Assembly (NCBI RefSeq): GCF_009017415.1
Contig: NC_092407.1
Location: 62,001-126,000 of the forward strand
Direction: 5' to 3'
Origin: Aspergillus flavus
Lineage: Eukaryota; Ascomycota; Eurotiomycetes; Eurotiales; Aspergillaceae
DNA: 64,000 nt
In this document: in pieces, positions 45,448-56,263 of the stretch
Position numbering within the stretch: the first letter of the stretch is position 1
Layout of the letters: each line of letters starts with the position of its first letter
Translations under genes and position numbers: made by a program
The notes under the pieces: model-generated
What the model saw: the letters and a program-made list of their open reading frames with translations, nothing else
What the model was told of the DNA's origin: nothing
The model's database searches: none

Positions 45448-46278
45448 ATGACCGCTGTCTTTGTCCCACCAGCACAGGTCAGTCCAAACATGGTGCCCGA
45501 CTACGAGGTCAGCCTGCTACTCGACCCGGACAAGGTCCTCACTGCTGCACACGAGTTAACAGACTCCATCCGATCGGCCTTTGATGTGAAACCGCACGTC
45601 ACCTTGGTAAATGTCCAGTTCCTCGACACGAATGATAAAGAGATTTATTCCTCTAGCTGGAGCGCTCGGATCCGCAAGTTCGAAAATCAGGATAAATTCG
45701 AGTTAACGTATAAGAGGCGGTATACTATCATCAACAGCAACGTTAATGCCGCTCTGAATGTGGCTAACGAAGATGGGTTCAATGCTGCCCACACAAACTA
45801 CGATGCACAGGTCGAATGGGATTTCCAGATGAAGACACTCTCTATCAGCCGCAAGAAAAAAGGACTGGATGCCGGGATTGGCAATACGAACCTGCCCGTG
45901 GAAAGTGACTCGCGTCAGATGCTAATAGACGAAGCGCCGGACAAGTTCGACAAATGGAAGCCTTACAAATCGCAGCCAAACAAATGGCATCCTAAACCCT
46001 GGGGCACCAGCGCCTTGAAAGAATCGCGCATTTTCGGTCCGGTCCGCATGAGTCGCTTCACAGGTTCGTGGAATGGGCTGAAGCTATACCTCGAGGTCTG
46101 GCCGCTACGGAACTCCACATATACAGGCATTGAATACTTTGTCGAGGCTTCTTTCAAGACAGACTCCGAAACAACCGCCTCGGTTGAGCAGAGCAACCTA
46201 GTAGCCTTCTTGAAGAGTAAGAATTGGTTACTTCAAAAGGGCTCGTCAATGACGAAGCTCATTATGGACCGTTATTGA
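45448..46278 (+). CDS. Uncharacterised CYTH-like fungal protein
   Basis: 276 residues from the first in-frame ATG (MTAVFVPPAQVS). The order YEVSLLLDP, WSARIRKFEN, FELTYKRRY and later WNGLKLYLEVWPLR resembles the charged beta-strands of CYTH/triphosphate-tunnel proteins, where alternating Lys, Arg and Glu line a tunnel that binds polyphosphates. Related fungal proteins exist from memory but are uncharacterised, so a triphosphatase or polyphosphate-binding role is only a suggestion. The classic N-terminal ExExK is not clear. No signal peptide, no introns, no damage. Confidence 0.6.
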   Translation: MTAVFVPPAQVSPNMVPDYEVSLLLDPDKVLTAAHELTDSIRSAFDVKPHVTLVNVQFLDTNDKEIYSSSWSARIRKFENQDKFELTYKRRYTIINSNVNAALNVANEDGFNAAHTNYDAQVEWDFQMKTLSISRKKKGLDAGIGNTNLPVESDSRQMLIDEAPDKFDKWKPYKSQPNKWHPKPWGTSALKESRIFGPVRMSRFTGSWNGLKLYLEVWPLRNSTYTGIEYFVEASFKTDSETTASVEQSNLVAFLKSKNWLLQKGSSMTKLIMDRY

Positions 46279-47089
46279 TGGGCAAAGTTAGTGAGCCCTT
46301 GGTTCTTTACCTGGCTTTCGCAACGAAGGGTTCTGAAAAGAGAGCATGGCCCAAGCCCAGTATGGTTAAATTGCTAACCAGACCGAACCGAGTTGGGTCT
46401 CTGGTGTCTGGGCTCTCCTTTTGCTATCGTGTATATTGCCCCAAAATTGCCGTTTTCTATTACTAAAGTCATGTGATGGCCTTTGAATATTTGTGCTACT
46501 CAGTAGGACGTAAGATAATAACTGATTATCCTGTAGAGCAAAACCGCCCTAACCGTGACGAAGTGGTTTGTTTTAATAGCTCCGAATTATATGCTCGGGA
46601 TCATCCAGACTTCGGACCAGTGACAGAATCTTCCTGAATTCCTCAAGCTAGTCTCTTTCAGGACCTGGTCGTGTAAAGAGCGTGTGCGAGGAAAATAGCC
46701 AACCGAGGCCAATCACGGATGCTTTAAATTAGCGAATGGCTCCATACAAATCAGCCTGCTAAATCTACATTTGTCCACCCCTTTCTCATGCTAGTCATCT
46801 ACTCTTTATTGGACTCTTCCGGGCTAGATCTCGGCATGACCCACGGGTGGGTTTGGGTCAGAAGGGCTGAGTGTTCCGGTGGCTTTTTTGAGCATCATGG
46901 TGGCTGAACCTTGCAGCAGGAATTGGGAAGGGATATGTATGTGGTATCCCGCCCCTGTAGAAAGTGACTTAAGTTAACCAACTCAAATGGCCCTATTCTC
47001 GCTTCAACAAGATCCGGAACCTCGGCCCTCATTTTGAGGGTCTCAGGGTGACCTCAGAGGGTCAACGGCGTGTCTCGCCGAGGGGTAGC
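46279..47089. other. Gene-free stretch
   Basis: No gene is recognised. The right part grades into the transposon-associated remnant. Confidence 0.45.
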
Positions 47090-47660
47090 CGGATGGCTCA
47101 CCCGCCCGGTTTCAGCAAGGTAGACCCTTGCAGGGCCACCAGAGTCTGGGCCATTTTCGACAGCCCTGAGAGATAGGCCGTTTAGCTATATGAAACGTCT
47201 GGTGCTGGAAGTCAATTCCTAAAACGGCAGGACACCCGACAAGTGTACATTCGAAAAAGTCTCCCTTCAGAATATAGTCGAGCAAGTCGATGGAAAACGC
47301 GAGGCAGGCTTGATCAGGCAGTTCCTTGGCCTGCTTCTGCTGATTGGCATGCTGCGAACTGTTTGAGCTGTCCTTGGTTCGGGAGAGTGACCATCTGCTG
47401 GCCATAGATCTCCATCTGATCGAGCACGGCGAACTTGGAGCTATTCAGCTGGTGGAGGGGCGAAATCGGCTGGTCGATCCGGCTGCTGCGGTAGGTGAAG
47501 CAGACTAGACGCTGCCAGACCTGGCAGTATTGACGGTAGGTCGCCGGCCGAAGATGGATCTAAATTAGGCCGTTCAAGATCCCCAACAGGCGGAAAGAGA
47601 TATCAATCTAGGGGTGGTTAAATTCATTAATACGGCCTTTTTTAATGGCGTCATAGATCT
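47090..47660 (-). pseudogene. Remnant of OrsD-like (DUF3505) transposon-associated gene
   Basis: Minus-strand fragments in changing frames (RPATYRQYCQVWQRLVCFTYR, then DQMEIYGQQMVTL, then ELPDQACLAFSIDLLDYIL) match a large fungal family annotated as OrsD/C2H2-type or DUF3505 proteins, often repeated in genomes and thought to ride on mobile DNA. Stops and frame changes between the pieces show it is a relic. The N-terminal zinc-finger part is absent. Confidence 0.55.
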
Positions 47661-47917
47661 AATCGATCGGGCCGGGGGTGGAAGAAAGGAATGAAGAGAA
47701 AAATTCCAGCTACGGCAATATTTCGGCACAGATTGTATGTCCAAGCTCAAGGAGCAACTCTATAACCTAGTTCCAATTCCTTTCTATCTTAATTCTCGAG
47801 CTCAGCAATGACTGCTAAGTACAAGACCACTGTTACCGCTATGGTCCACCGATCCTCAAGTCTCATTGGCACTATGACTCGCTCCCCTACATGGCCTTAC
47901 AATAGACACAGCAATAT

Positions 47918-49787
47918 TCATTCGCGCAGGTCAATCTGGTTCCCTGCAAAATACAGATATCTCCTCGCTCCCAGAACGCGAAGTTTCTTGCCGTATATGA
48001 GGAACAGAATGTTGCCAAGGAGTATGACGGTCAAGATCACACTGAATGTAATGTAAAAGCCCGTCAACCCGGAACTGGCGATCCACGGAGCCAGAGCAAA
48101 CACAAATACCGTGGAGATGAGGTTACGGATGAAGGTGACACCCACCAGAGAGCCCGCCACAATCTGTCCAAGTGAACCCGTGAGCGAAGCATAGAGACAT
48201 GATTGGATTGCAACTTACATCGGTGTAGGCATCAGTAAGATATGTTAGAGAGACGCTACTAGGCGGTGTTGAGCCAAAGGAGGCTAATCCGAGGCCTACA
48301 GCTGGAACAGGCCACGGAAGCCCCTTGTCTAAACCGATTCCAAACATGATCAGTCCAGCAGGTACAAAGGGAGTGAATGCCAAGGATAGCCAGAGGCGCA
48401 TCTCAGGCTCATAGATCCCATTATTTCTCCGCGCGAGAAGGACAATGAGTTTGTCACTCAAGGGCCCTGCGAGGAGAATCCCCAAGGATGTGCCTATAAA
48501 TGAGGGCAGACCCATCAGGCCAATCTGCGCGGCAGTGAAATTATATGGAGCAATGGTCATCCACGATGAAAGTGTTGTGACGGTAACAGTCACTGCGGCT
48601 GTCATGGCTCCATACACAACAGCCATGAATAATATGGCCGGAATTGTGAAAAGCATGACAAAGGGTTCGTAGCTATGGCGTGCGAAATTGGCCAGAGAGC
48701 TTGGTGAGATGGTCCACAGCGCAAGCCTCTGCAGATAGGTCTTCTTGCGAATAGAAGGGTCGATCCAGTTTCCTATTTCAGCCTCCACTTGAATCTTGCT
48801 GTCTGCCTGTGGATTTTCTTCATATTTCGTCACGTTTTCTTGATGTTCAAAGTCTCCCTTTCTGTTTGGAGTTTTTTCTGGTGACATGGAGGGAGGAACC
48901 CGCTCAATAGGGGTCGCAACGAACTTTGTTTCTTCATAGAGGAATAGAAAAGCGGCGAATCCAGCACCAAATAAAATCACCATCCACCACCAGACCCAAC
49001 GCCAGCCCTGAGAGTCCACGATGTACCCGCCGGCCAGTGGAGACAGGCTAGTCCCCACTGTCATAATCCAGACGTAGATACCATTCATCAATCCCCTCTG
49101 GTGGACGAAATAGATATCTGCTACAGTCATCTGAACCAGCACCTCTGCCAATGCCCCTACAACGCAGCTCAGGATGTTGACTAACATTAAGTCCGCGACG
49201 TTCATCATCCGTGCCGTCCATACGCTGATAGCACATTGGAACGCCGTACTGAAGACATATACCGGCCGTCGACCATATTTAAGGGCAAAGGGGATGATAA
49301 TCACGCTTCCGATGCAGAGCGCCCCACATCCTGCTGCGTAGCTGTCATTCAGGATCTCGAAGCTAAAGCCGAGCTCAGCGTTGACAGGACCCCAAGTAAC
49401 CGTTGCCACATCAATTCTGGGAGAGTTGTGAGACAGGATGAGACATATTGACCGGAGAGGATAGGACCTACAATGCAAAGACCATGATCACATAGTAGGA
49501 AACCAAGGAAAAATTGAGGTGCTTGCGCCATGGGGACCAATTCTGTTGTCTATCAGCAGGGTTTCCTTGCCCTCGCGGAAGCCCAAACGTACAAGCGGGT
49601 CGTTGGGGTCATGACTTGGTTTTGGTTGTAGAATAATGTTCGATCCCTGGTCAGACCCGAAAGCTCCTGTCATATGGAATATTTAGCATCAAGGCCATGA
49701 ATGGAAAGTACAGTACTCGTATATACCTTCAATGCGAACAGTCCCAGGTGGCCACGCTGGGTCAATACCCCTGCTTTCAGATGTCAT
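47918..49787 (-). CDS. MFS transporter, DHA1-like drug/metabolite efflux type (5 exons)
   Basis: Exons on the minus strand: 49787-49727, 49666-49593, 49542-49472, 49416-48219 and 48163-47918. Introns of 60, 50, 55 and 55 bp all have GT..AG ends and the joins keep frame, giving 549 residues. A hydrophilic N-terminus of about 60 residues leads to the typical DPNDPLNWSPWRKH segment. Twelve hydrophobic helices follow with the loop motif GRRP after helix 3 and a charged central loop (about 275-345). Members export toxins, polyamines or metabolites at the plasma membrane. It is codirectional with and 1.0 kb downstream of the peptide precursor gene, so it is the natural candidate for exporting the cluster product (inference). 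Intact. Confidence 0.85.
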
Positions 49788-50829
49788 TGTGAATGTTTTA
49801 ACTACTCCACCTGATGTTACAGTGAAGACCAGAGAGAGATAATCTTTTTTGGAGCCCTGCTCATGGTGCCCTCGGGGTCTTATACTATTAGTTTAGGAAA
49901 ACTCCGCGCACCGGCCTACACAACATTGCCGGCCAGGGCAAACCATGGCATTGTGTTCTTTACACCACCGTTTACCCTCTGAGCAGGGAGAAGCTATATG
50001 ATACGGCGATCACTAGAGTTCCCCATCATAAATGCGGGGGTGGAGCAGCGTCGGTAGAGCAGGAAGGGGTAGTTGGAGCGGCAGTCCAATAGCGTCAATT
50101 TCCGCGAGATATTGTCCGTGCTGAAGTCCCGTGCGGGGAAACCTTAGCCGATAAAAGCTTCACCGACAAGGTATATAGAGTCAATAGTCACGCGCAAGAT
50201 ACGTTAGTGGAGATGAAATCATATTCAGGCACACGCAGTGATACGAGTAAATGAACAATTGACTTATCAAAGACATAGCAGCAGTAGTCTTGATTGTTTG
50301 AGTGTTAGACCATGCTCTTTAAATTGCTCGCAACCGAAAAACTAAACTTACAGCCCTCGTATTAGTATAATCGGGTAGGTTTATGCCACCCATGGTGTGA
50401 GCAACCAACACTGGCAAGATTCTAGTTTCCCTGAGCTTCCATACCTAGCCAACCATATCATGGTGGCTGGCAATGGCACTTTCTTACCTTAAATGGTACG
50501 GCGCAATGCTGACGACAACAACCAATGACGGGAGGACAATCGCTTTGACTACATACTACGTTTGTGGTATGATCTGCCCGCCGAGGAGATGAGCTTGAGT
50601 TGCCATTGTTCGGTAGTTATATGACAGTCACGTAGTTAAACATTGCCGACAAATTCAGATTAGCCTAGGTTACCTGCTTGACAGTTTCACTATACTATGC
50701 TCGTTGCGCAGTATACCCGATATACATATATCTTGTCATCAGAAGTCACTCGCGATGAGAATAAACCGGTAGTCCGAAGCTCCATCACTCTTCCAGGCGC
50801 TGCATTAAAATAATCAAGTTTCGACATGG
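49788..50829. other. Gene-free stretch between transporter and precursor genes
   Basis: About 1 kb with no supported gene. It must contain the transporter promoter and the precursor 3' UTR. Confidence 0.5.
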
Positions 50830-51220
50830 TTAAGAACCATAGGACTCGATGGCATTGAAGATACGTGCGCCGTCGACACTGTCCTCGTTTCGGCGCTCTG
50901 ACGCATCGTCGACTTTGCGTTCTGATGGATTGCCATAAGAATGAATGATGAATAGATTTGCACCTTCCGGGGTGACCTCCTCCCTGCGGTGCAAGGCATC
51001 ATTAACCTTACCATCAGAGGGAGGAGAACTATAGGCGTTTATCTTAAATGAGTGTGCGCTTTCCGGGTTGACGTCGCGTTCAGCAGCGACCTGTTCTTAT
51101 TAATTGCTGCTTATATTTCACATTTCTGGTTATTGAAGTTGTCCATACCTTTAGAGCGGGGGCAGCAGAAGTCATCCCTACGCCCATCAGAAGCGAAACG
51201 AGGGGCAAGAAGGTCTTCAT
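50830..51220 (-). CDS. Candidate RiPP precursor: secreted Kex2-repeat peptide (2 exons)
   Basis: Exon 1 (51220-51149) and exon 2 (51090-50830) join over a 58-bp GT..CAG intron to 110 residues. Residues 1-19 are a clear signal peptide (MKTFLPLVSLLMGVGMTSA). Three similar units follow, at about 28-58, 59-89 and 90-110. Units 2 and 3 each begin with Arg-Arg (59-60, 90-91), a Kex2 site, with 31-residue spacing, and each unit ends in a short Tyr motif: INAYSS (41-46), HSYGN (74-78), ESYGS (106-110). The acidic spacers are alike (DGKVNDA, ERKVDDA). The stop directly follows the last Tyr motif. This is the architecture of UstA-like dikaritin precursors, whose Tyr-containing cores are cut out and cyclised by UstYa enzymes; two such genes lie next door. 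Which residues form the core is inference. Confidence 0.82.
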
Positions 51221-51320
51221 TTTCGCTCGGGTCTCCCTGGTTAAGTACTTATAATTGACTGAAAAGATTTGGTTTGCTCCACTTGCAATATGGGGCACCT
51301 CAGGGCCGCAACTCGGGGGA

Positions 51321-51329
51321 CTTATATAG
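51321..51329 (-). promoter_or_regulatory. TATA-like box of the precursor gene
   Basis: The minus strand reads CTATATAAG about 100 bp upstream of the precursor ATG, in the 433-bp region shared with the divergent UstYa-like gene. Confidence 0.5.
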
Positions 51330-51653
51330 CATTGAGAACAGCGTTGAATGTTCGAGCGGCTTATACTATTACGAATTTCTGGCCATTAGGTCGGATGCAA
51401 ATGATCACCGAGCCCCGGACGCATACTGCAGTAACGTTACATTCGACCATGCCAGGGTATCTGATCCTTTGCCAATGCCAGAAGTATGAGTATCCTGGTG
51501 TGTTATTTGGTATTCTTGTTTGACCACAGAAAGCTCAGCTGTAGAAGATTCCCTCTAGTCTCAGGTTTCTCTTCTCCCAGACCACGAGCGTTTCCCGTTC
51601 TCCATCATTTTATCTCGGGAATACTGCTTTTTCTGTGCCCAGGAACAACAGTC

Positions 51654-52694
51654 ATGGCACCTCCAACATCAGCTGAACGCACCTCGGAGGATAGCTCTAG
51701 TCCTACCCAACCATTCCTCGAACAGCGGATTCCTTTCAGGGAAGAATTCCTGAGGCCGCCGAGAAGCAGCCTCAGCTGGTTCATCCACATTTTGGCCTTC
51801 TGTGTCTCTCTGACGCTCGGCCTGGTTGCACTTACAATGAAGCCAAGCGCCCTACAATGTACCCATCAACTGTCACCATATTGTATGCTCACACATCACA
51901 CTTACCCTGCCCACTATACTCCCAAATAACACAGTCTAACGCAGCCTCAGCTCCTCTAATTGAAGAAGGGCTTATCAAGTATGAATCCAAAAATTTCGAC
52001 AACGAATTCGACAAACCTTCGAACTATCGGGGACAGCCCAGCAAGCTTACCGAAGCGTCGTGGAAAGCGCTCTGGGAAAGTAAGCAACACCGCTCCTCCA
52101 CATAGACGCGACACTAAGCCAATTAGCTCCTGCAATCGGAGTACCAAGAGAAAAGTTAGAGGTGCTCAATAAGTCCGGTCCGACAAGTTTGAACTGGTTT
52201 CACGCGCCTCCCAGTCCTGATCATGGGGCCAGGGATGAACTCGCTGCCTTGGTTGAGGTCTTCCACCAGTTGCACTGCATAGTAGGTCCACCTCTTGTCA
52301 TTTACAGGTGAAATCAATTGATGATCTAATAATAGATAGAATACGCTCCGTTTGGAAGTCCATAAGGACAGCTACCATGACCATTTTGGTGAATGGCCAG
52401 ATGGAAGTGGCCCTGGGAATGAGGCAATCAAAAAGACCCATATAGGTACTTCTACCATCATTGGCACATTCGAGCACCATCCGGCGTCGAATACTAACCC
52501 AATACCCAGATCACTGCATTGAACTCCTGCGCATTACCCTTATGTGCACCTCGGATGTGACACCTTTACTGTTTATAGATGACCCACATGCCTTTCAAGG
52601 ACGAACTCCTGATTTCAATACTATGCACTCGTGTCGAAACTTTTGGGAGATCCGTGAATGGGTTGAGAAAATGGGTCTGCCTCCATTGTCCTGA
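51654..52694 (+). CDS. UstYa/DUF3328-family oxidase 1 (5 exons)
   Basis: Exons 51654-51882, 51945-52079, 52127-52281, 52340-52445 and 52510-52694 join exactly in frame (introns 62, 47, 58, 64 bp) to 269 residues. A cytosolic tail is followed by one transmembrane helix (about 42-62), then the conserved NYRGQPSKLTEASW block. Both family motifs are present: HQLHC at 168-172 and HIDHC at 207-211, the HxxHC pair thought to bind the catalytic metal. UstYa proteins carry out oxidative cyclisation of peptide side chains in ustiloxin, asperipin and related pathways, in the secretory membrane system. It is divergent from the candidate precursor, 433 bp apart, so the two likely share control. The third intron and the acceptor at 51944 were chosen because alternatives create stops. 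Confidence 0.9.
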
Positions 52695-53542
52695 TCTTCG
52701 TCACGCTACCTTTCTCCACTACGAGTAGATTGTCACAATCTTCGAAGTCGTCACAGGTTACCACTGCAATGCTACCAACAAGTCTATTGGAAGTCCACAT
52801 GTTCACGTAAGCGCTAGGATGAATCTCAAGTAACTATGGAATCCTGCGTGAGGGGCCTAAGCCGCCAAGAAACGGCATCCGCCGGGGCATCTACTATTAC
52901 GGGCACTGTAATATCCTCAGATCCCCTCCACTGTCAGTCCCATGCCTTGTTGTGGATCTAAATTCCTGTGCCAGGGAACATGGTCCGGGAACATGATCCC
53001 TCGTTGAATTCAGAATGTCGACGAATGACTAGACAAGGTCGTTCAAGCTCGAAAACAGCCTCTATCTACCTATCAAGTAAGAAGCTGGGCTTCGTGGTGC
53101 CAAGGCCGCTGCCCACAAGGAGAATGTAACCACACTTAACAGGACATGATAGTGCTCCGATGCCTTCTCACCCACTCTGTTCTATATGGATTCACTTTGG
53201 CCTCGTATTTATTGGGCCTCAGTATGGATCTCATACAAGGGTTCTTGGTTATTCCGTTCAATGCTACGCTGTTATGTGACTTAACATCGAGATATTAAAG
53301 AACAGGTTTGAGTGAAGGATCGGGACGTACATCCCGGCAACTTATCCAGGCAGTTACACGGTCAGATAATTCAGATTGGGTGCTAAATGATGATATCTAT
53401 CCCCGTGCGGCACAGGAAGCAGGCTGTCTTATGATAGCTCCTGCTGATGCCGTCTGCATTGAGCCGTAAGCTTCCCCGTTGCATTTCTTGGTGATTTTCA
53501 AAGTACCTCTCTAAGGTTGCCGAAAGCTCATCGTGCAGTCCG
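52695..53542. other. Gene-free stretch between the two UstYa-like genes
   Basis: No gene was identified in 0.85 kb. It presumably holds the first gene's terminator and the second gene's promoter. Confidence 0.45.
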
Positions 53543-54559
53543 ATGATAATGAAACGCCTCTTACACGATATTCGACACAAAGAGGGTATGTCTCCCCAGA
53601 GGCACCTATACACCCATGTGGGCTCGAATGGATTGTCTACCTCCCCTCCCTCCTTTGTGGCCCGCACAGTCCCCTGGTTCCTCCAACTGGCTTTCTTCTT
53701 CACTGCATTTGGCTTCCTCGCCTTCAGGTATCAGACAGTCGCTACAGACCAGGTGTGCACATCCCGACTTTCCTCCTACTGTGCGTAAGTCGGACGTATA
53801 GACACTTTGAAGAGTGGCTGAATTCAGAATAGCACCCGTTATAGATGCAGGGATCATCCGATATACATCCTACAACATAGCGGGTGACTTTGAACAACCG
53901 TCCATCTATCGGGGGCGACCTACCAACCAGACAGAGACCGCATGGAATAAACTGTTCATGGGTAGGACGAGCACTTGCTCAGACACTGTATGTTACAATC
54001 ACGAGATCGAAGCTAAAGCTCCTCAGCACCGGGCATCAACATCCCAGAGACGAAGCTGCCCTTGCTCAATAAATCGTCGACTGCGAGCTGGCTCCGAACC
54101 CCGAAGAAAAATGGGGATGGTTACGTAGGGTATCTGGAGGTGTTTCACCAGCTGCACTGCTTGGTTAGTCAAATATCCTGCCGCTCCTTGGAGACGATTA
54201 ATTGACCAGAGACATATAGCACATGGTCCGGCTAAAGATTTATGAGAAGGCGTACGAGGAAGAATTTGGGTATCCAGCGTCCCAATTTGAGTCACAAGGT
54301 ACCGCCGTTACAGCCACACATATAGGTGAGTAGCCGTGTATCCTATATAAAAATGTCAATGATTTTGAACGCCTGCGCAGATCATTGTCTCGAGACGCTC
54401 CGGTTGAACGTGATGTGCACAGCTGATGTTACTCCGGTGATGATTGTGGCAGATGATACAGCGCCTCTGGGTCGCTATGTTGATTTCAACACCATGCACA
54501 AATGTCGCAATTTCTGGGACATTCGGGCATGGGTTGACCAGAACAAAGTCATAGATTGA
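53543..54559 (+). CDS. UstYa/DUF3328-family oxidase 2 (5 exons)
   Basis: Exons 53543-53780, 53833-53961, 54027-54163, 54220-54325 and 54381-54559 (introns 52, 65, 56, 55 bp) join to 262 residues. The exon phases are the same as in the upstream paralogue, showing common descent. One transmembrane helix lies at about 43-61. The IYRGRPTNQTETAW block and both metal motifs, HQLHC (163-167) and HIDHC (202-206), are intact, and the C-terminal DFNTMHKCRNFWDI matches the paralogue. A pair of distinct UstYa homologues is common in dikaritin clusters, where each may form a different bond. It lies codirectional and 850 bp downstream of the first. The start ATG was chosen to keep the pre-helix tail; a later Met in the tail is possible. 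Confidence 0.9.
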
Positions 54560-54700
54560 AGGCTTCACCGTCTTTGCGGCGGCAAGTCGGATTATATCTA
54601 CGAAGTATTGAGTAGCGAGTAGCCAGCGGTGAACAACAGAAAGCCTAGGCATCTGATACTATCTTGAATCAATTAATAAATTTGTCTATATCATATCGTG

Positions 54701-56263
54701 TTACATCATGTCTCTCATAACGTCGCCGATGGCCTCCGCACCACCTCCACCGCCCAGCAGCTTCTCGTTCAAAGTCTGGACAGTGACTCGTCGGTAGCTA
54801 GTCAATGGTGGTGTTCCGTTGTCTTTCACCTCCAAAACAATGTGCAGTAACTGGCCTCGAGGGAGCGCTTCACGACTGATAAGCTCAAGACAACACTTCT
54901 CAGGTGGCGGCACAGTCACTTTGACCTTGCTGCCAGTGGAGTTCAGGGATTCAAATTGCAGCTGTCCAACTTCGTGGTGGACAGACCACTGCGTCGCGCT
55001 CGGGTCTTTATACTGGTACCATGTGAACGTAAGTGAATCGTTGGTGTCCGGGTCATATGTCTCGGAAGCGTTGAGCTCGAATGTCGAACCCGCCTCCAAC
55101 TCGAAATGTAAGGGCTCTAATCCTTTGCTGCCGTTGAGGATGATGACGGGTTGGTGATTGGCCTTGCTCAACTCAGGTGAGAGTGTCCACTGCATGCGCG
55201 CCGCAAAATCGTTTTGGAAAGCATCACGCCAGCGCCAGATCGTCGCATGATTGGATTTGTGCGTCTTTCCGTCTAGTCCAACTGCTTCATCGACGGTGTC
55301 ACTGTAGTGTCCATTGCGGAGACCTTTGCCGCTGATGTCCGTTGCAATGTAGCGACCTCCCCACGAACCCCATTCTGGACGTTCTGGCACCCCAAGACCA
55401 TTCTGAATCAGGTAAAGGAAGGTTGGGGTATCGCCTTCGGGGATGAACATGTAGTCCGGGTATGTGGAACCAAGAGGTCCGATCTGAATGTTCTCCCGAA
55501 TCCATTCCTTGCTGATCTTGCTGGGATCGGGACCGCCTTTATCAAATCCATACCAGCCATCGCCCGAGATACCGCACCAGGCTGCCATGCCGTACATATT
55601 CCATCCATGAACCGAGCAAATGTAGAAGATATCGGGGTATCGATGGCGGATCCATACACCGGTATCATCCTGGTCGGATATCGTATACACACGCAGCTTG
55701 GAGCGGAGTGCTGCCGCAACTGCTTCCGACTTGGTATTTTGGATCTTGAGCAAGACCGAGGCGAGCACATTGGTGCCACCCCAGCACAGAACCCAAAGAG
55801 GCTCGGTCGAATCCGCCTCGATACGCTCTAGTAGTAATTGGCCGCCCTCGCTGAGCGGGATATCGTCTCCGACCGCGGACATTCCATACGTCTATCGCAC
55901 TTGCGTAAGCTGCCGATTTCCCAACGGAAATCCCGCATTTGCAGGGAGTCATACCTCAGCGCCTTTCTTAATCAGGCTTCTCATATACGCTGCGGTCGGA
56001 TACGGATCCTGTGGATGGGCGTGGGCATTCAGGTTATCGACCACCTTTTCGTAACCATCGATAATCTTATGCATGTCCTGTGGACACACCTTGGTCTTCA
56101 TCCATGTCGATGTACAGGCGACCAATCCCTCGGTCTGGAACTGATTCGAGTAGAGAAGATACCGAACCAGCGACTCCGCATCGTCGGGTTCGTTGGAGAT
56201 GTCGCTCAGGATAAACACCCGCGGCTTGGAAGCAAATGTCTGGAGACGCTCGGTCTGTGCCAT
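54701..56263 (-). CDS. DUF1593 nucleoside-hydrolase-like protein (2 exons)
   Basis: Exons 56263-55955 and 55891-54701 join over a 63-bp intron to 499 residues. The N-terminal domain starts PRVFILSDISNEPDDAESL (14-32), the acidic Ca-site motif of nucleoside-hydrolase-like folds, and continues through WVLCWGGTNVLA and DGWYGFDKGG; this is DUF1593. A beta-rich C-terminal domain (about 365-480, with ETYDPDTNDSLTFTWYQY) resembles a PKD/cadherin-like module and is typical of this family, first noted in cellulose-degrading bacteria. No signal peptide is seen. It is divergent from a sugar transporter across a 0.7-kb region, which suggests joint use in carbohydrate or nucleoside catabolism rather than in the peptide cluster (inference). 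Confidence 0.85.

Noticed and set aside
50814..51014. Minus-strand 66-codon frame overlapping the peptide precursor
   Set aside because: It is out of frame with the three repeats. The precursor frame ending at 50830 aligns all three units and joins to the signal-peptide exon.
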